From Collybiopsis luxurians FD-317 M1 (Eukaryota > Basidiomycota > Agaricomycetes > Agaricales > Omphalotaceae), in NCBI GenBank assembly GCA_000827265.1, contig KN834841.1, positions 76,620 to 101,929 on the forward strand: a stretch of DNA of 25,310 nucleotides, read 5' to 3'. The position numbers and the translations under genes are program-made. Of the stretch, positions 22,459-25,310 are shown in pieces. Position 1 is the stretch's first letter; every line of letters starts with the position of its first letter. Under the pieces are notes generated by a model, which was given only the letters and a program-made list of their open reading frames with translations, was not told the DNA's origin and ran no database searches.

Positions 22459-22467
22459 ATAAAAGGG
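22459..22467 (+). promoter_or_regulatory. TATA-like box of antisense gene B
   Basis: AATAAAAGG about 50 bp upstream of the ATG at 22517, the same spacing as the TATA box of gene A to its ATG. Confidence 0.35.
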
Positions 22468-22516
22468 CACTTTTCGAGACTATTTCCCTATCCTCATTTC
22501 GAGATCCTCCCTTGTC

Positions 22517-23460
22517 ATGGCTTCCCCTTCTCCCTTTGACTCTGCTTCATTCCTAGATCATCTCGCTGATGCTGCTGAGAGTATTTCTCAAGTTGTATCT
22601 GATCAGGACGTCCTTGTGAACCAAGCTCATTGTGAGTTTGGGCAACTGCAGAGGGTTGTCGAGGGTCAATCCGATGAGATTCACAAGTTGTGAGAACTCT
22701 TGAGTTGAACCACGCAGGAATTTGAAGAGAAGATGCTCGAGTTGTCTGTATGTCTTTTCGACTTGTCGTAGGGTTTCCATGGCTCACTGATCCTTCCTAG
22801 CGAGACGCCCAGGAAATCAGATATCTTCATGAAACTGCTGAAGTGACCATTAAGGAGCAAGATTGGGTTATTAAGGAGTTGCGAGACTCTCTCGTCGAGT
22901 CCCACAACCTCCAACTTGCTGCTGAAGCTTTGGCCCAGGGGTGTGGAGTTGAATTATCTCAATTTCACGGCGTTTATGAGGAGCTTCGTTGTCTCTTGAA
23001 TATTGGAGATCTGTCCTTGGAACCAGTGACTACTAGCACCGTTGCCCCTATGGACGTATGGGGTGGTCCTTCCTCTGACTCCTTTGCTTTTGAGATGAAG
23101 AGTGACTCCACTCCCGATTCCCTATCCAATTTCGTTCCTTCTCTCGATACCACTTCCCTTCCCAGTACTCTCGTCGAGACTCGCAATACATCTCCTGTAG
23201 TGATCTTTTTGTCTGGTCACCCTAATGCCTACTTTGTTCGCACCGGGGAGGATCCTTTGACCTATTCGTTGGTCGAAAAGAATGAAGATGAATTGGCAGA
23301 TCCCAGCCTCCATATGGCTCTGTCCTTGCAGGATATACGGGAGCAGATGGAGATTGAGTGTGTTGAAGATTTATATGCCCAGGAACTGGAGGAAGTATTT
23401 GGAATCCCTTTTGACATTCGAGCTGAACATGACAAATTAAGCGAGTCGTCCTTTGACTAG
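22517..23460 (+). pseudogene. Antisense gene B of the retrotransposon: coiled-coil protein, broken by two TGA codons
   Basis: Two exons (22517-22747 and 22801-23460) with a 53-bp GT-AG intron give 296 codons. Two TGA codons in exon 1 (22691 and 22706) lie where CGA would fit. The N-terminal 150 residues are a predicted coiled coil (FGQLQRVVEGQSDEI, TQEFEEKMLELS, then RYLHETAEVTIKEQDWVIKE). The C-terminal half is acidic and Ser/Thr-rich and ends in ESSFD. Exon 2 alone is open for 220 codons. It starts about 310 bp after gene A, in the same direction. The organisation (Met, short N-terminal exon, coiled coil) suggests the two proteins could pair. No named family recognised; function unknown. 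Confidence 0.7.
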
Positions 23461-23614
23461 TCCTTCCGTTCCAGCCTTCTGTACCTGTATATCCCAATCT
23501 ATGCCCACTGTATGCTTTATTTCCCTGAAATGGAATTATGAATTTGTTATGATTTTTGATAATAATAGAGAGAAACGTGTCGAGAAATTGGAAACAAAAA
23601 CTTGAAGTATTGCT

Positions 23615-23630
23615 TTTACCCCCCCTTTAA
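23615..23630 (-). other. Second internal G-run, polypurine-tract-like
   Basis: On the minus strand CTTAAAGGGGGGGTAAAAG lies just downstream of the pol 3' end. It resembles the tract next to the LTR (CCTTGGGGGGGGGTAATG). Confidence 0.35.
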
Positions 23631-23666
23631 GGTTGAGGTTTCGATTTTGAGAGTCATTTCTCCTGA

Positions 23667-25310
23667 TTAAATGACAGCTTCAGCTGCTTGTCTCAACTCC
23701 CTTTCCTCCTCATCTTGCAGGGCTAGGCTTTTGAGTTCTTTGAGGAGCTCGAGAGGTAACTTTTGTTTCCTCAGATGTGCTTTCTCCCACTCGCGAATCA
23801 AATCAATACTTCCTACCATACCTTTCCAGGGAATCCAGGACTCCTCATCATACCCTTTCCATTTGATTAAATACTGGATTCCTCTGTCCGTTTCTCCCAT
23901 TGGATGACTGTCTTTTATCAACTCGACTTCATATTCCGGTTCCCCTTTAATGAAGATTGGTGGAGGTGGCGATACGACTCACTGGAAAGGATCGGTGTGG
24001 TGGGGTTTTAGTCTATTGACATGGAATACATTGTGGATTCATTGTAGGTCCCCCGGTAACTCGAGTCGATACACATGAGATCCTATTTTATCGAGTATCA
24101 TATAGGGTCCTGTCCACTTGTGATCCAATTTCTTGGTAGGTCTTCTTGTTCAGATGTTACCCATGTCCAGCCAGACTTAGTTGCCCTTTTTCCAATCAGG
24201 ATTTCTGGCACGGTGGCGATTGAACTGATTCGCTGCTGCCTCATTCGCTTCGTATATTTGTTGTTTCAAATATTTGTGTATTTCTTTTAATTCAGTAGCA
24301 TACTGGTTTGCTTCCAAGTCGTTCACCTTTGATAGGTTAATTGAAAGTTTTGGATGGTATCCTTTATTCGCAAAGAAGGGTATTAATCCTGTAGTTGAAT
24401 GGGGAGTGTTGTTGTATACAAATTCTGCAATAGGTAATAAGGCATCCCAGTCATCTTGGTCATAAGATGTATAGATTCTTAGGTATCCTTCGAGGCTTTG
24501 ATTAGTTCTCTCTGTCTGCCCATCTGTTTGAGGGTGATATGCTGTCAAGAGACGAGACTCGATACCAAGTATCTTACACAATTCCTTCCAAAACTGGGAG
24601 ATGAACAAGCTTCCCTGATCCGAGACAATATCCACTGGTAGCCCATGTTTTGAGAATACATTTTTGAGGAATAGTCTTGTGAAATCCTTTGCAGTGTCTG
24701 TCGTGTGACAGGGAATATAGATGGCTTGTTTTGTGAGCCGATCTACTACTACTAGGATTGCGTCAAATTGTTCCTTTCCTGCTTTCGGGAGTTGAACTAT
24801 ATGGTCCATCAAAATTGAGCTCCAGGGTCTTTGCCCAATGGGTAGAGGTTTCAGATTCCCATATTGGAGAGTTCTTCTAGCCTTGGATCTTATACAAGTA
24901 TGGCAGCTTTGTACATAGTGATGTACATCCTTGCTGCTTCCTTTCCAAAAGAACAACTGATTGAGTATCTTTTTTGTTTCTTCTCACCCGGATGTCCTCT
25001 GAGTGCGTGATCGTGATAGGCAGATAGTACATCTCATCGAAGGTTTGTGTCGTTAGGGACATATATACGACCTTGTCATTTAAGTAACCCATTTTCGAAT
25101 ACCACATTTTTAATCTTCCCTTCTCGAATCTGCTTTATGGTGTCTCACATGAATTCATCTTGTTCCGCCTTTCGAATCTGTTCTAATAACAAATCCTCAT
25201 TCAAAAGCAATGCTGCATTGAGTTGTTCTGGAGGAATCAATATTTGCTCTCTTCCTGCTCTAGCAGAGTCCCTATCAATTCCTTTCTTGGTATACATCTG
25301 CTCGTCTCAT
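23667..25310 (-). pseudogene. Ty3/gypsy (chromovirus) pol, 3' part: integrase and chromodomain; runs off the window
   Basis: Reading from 25310 down: the end of the RNase H/linker region, then the integrase zinc finger (YHDHALRGHPG, then CHTC). The rve core follows with all three catalytic acidic residues visible: Asp in LMDHIVQLP, Asp in VSDQGS, Glu in HPQTDGQTER. The core is open at 24177-24956. A C-terminal segment (VWLDMGN, HKWTGPYMIL, RLELPGDLQ, NVFHVNRLKPH) leads to a chromodomain (YEVELIKD, YLIKWKGYDEESWIPW), which would target integration to modified chromatin. The frame ends with TAA at 23667. At least seven in-frame stops (mostly TGA; TAA at 24177) and one single-base loss in an A-run near 24970 disable it. 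Reverse transcriptase, protease, gag and the other LTR lie beyond 25310. Confidence 0.85.

Noticed and set aside
22510..23497. Several minus-strand ORFs (for example 22515-22787 and 22974-23186) that could be pol extensions.
   Set aside because: They overlap the well-supported antisense gene B in other frames and have no pol motif; pol ends with a stop at 23667.
1..25310. tRNA, rRNA and CRISPR features.
   Set aside because: No cloverleaf-like segment with a B-box, no conserved rRNA core and no regular spaced repeats were seen by eye; a tRNA scan would be more decisive.

Overview
The window looks like nuclear DNA of a filamentous fungus, most likely an agaricomycete basidiomycete. The three intact genes are each broken by many short (about 45-63 bp) introns. 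The two P450s share a 14-nt micro-exon and have a basidiomycete-type sequence. The transposons (a chromodomain Ty3/gypsy element and a Harbinger-like DDE transposase relic) also fit. I saw no rRNA, tRNA or CRISPR array. Large intergenic tracts are AT-rich and full of decayed repeats.

Layout: positions 1-4080 are a transposon graveyard, with a perfect 28-bp palindrome, an LTR-like repeat and a broken Cys-rich ORF. Positions 4089-5141 (minus) encode a UbiA-superfamily integral-membrane prenyltransferase or terpene cyclase. Positions 8413-10585 (minus) encode a complete 12-exon cytochrome P450. Positions 14336-16668 (minus) encode a second complete P450 with 11 exons. A 254-bp MITE lies between the P450s. 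None of the three genes reads as one continuous frame. Each was assembled from splice sites plus family motifs, and each joined model is an exact multiple of three with one terminal stop. A membrane UbiA enzyme beside two oxidising P450s on one strand suggests a small meroterpenoid or terpenoid biosynthetic cluster; this is inference, because no core PKS, NRPS or regulator is in view.

The right third is nested mobile DNA. A decayed PIF/Harbinger-like transposase (19021-19345) is interrupted at 19346 by a 695-bp LTR (19346-20040). The LTR belongs to a minus-strand Ty3/gypsy chromovirus whose integrase and chromodomain occupy 23667-25310 and continue beyond the window. Between pol and this LTR lie two spliced plus-strand (antisense) genes, 20239-22206 and 22517-23460. 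Each has a TATA-like box about 50 bp before its ATG and encodes coiled-coil proteins; the first also carries a Zn-cluster-like Cys array. Both are broken only by TGA codons where CGA would restore the frame, which points to C-to-T decay. This antisense two-gene module is the most unusual object here.
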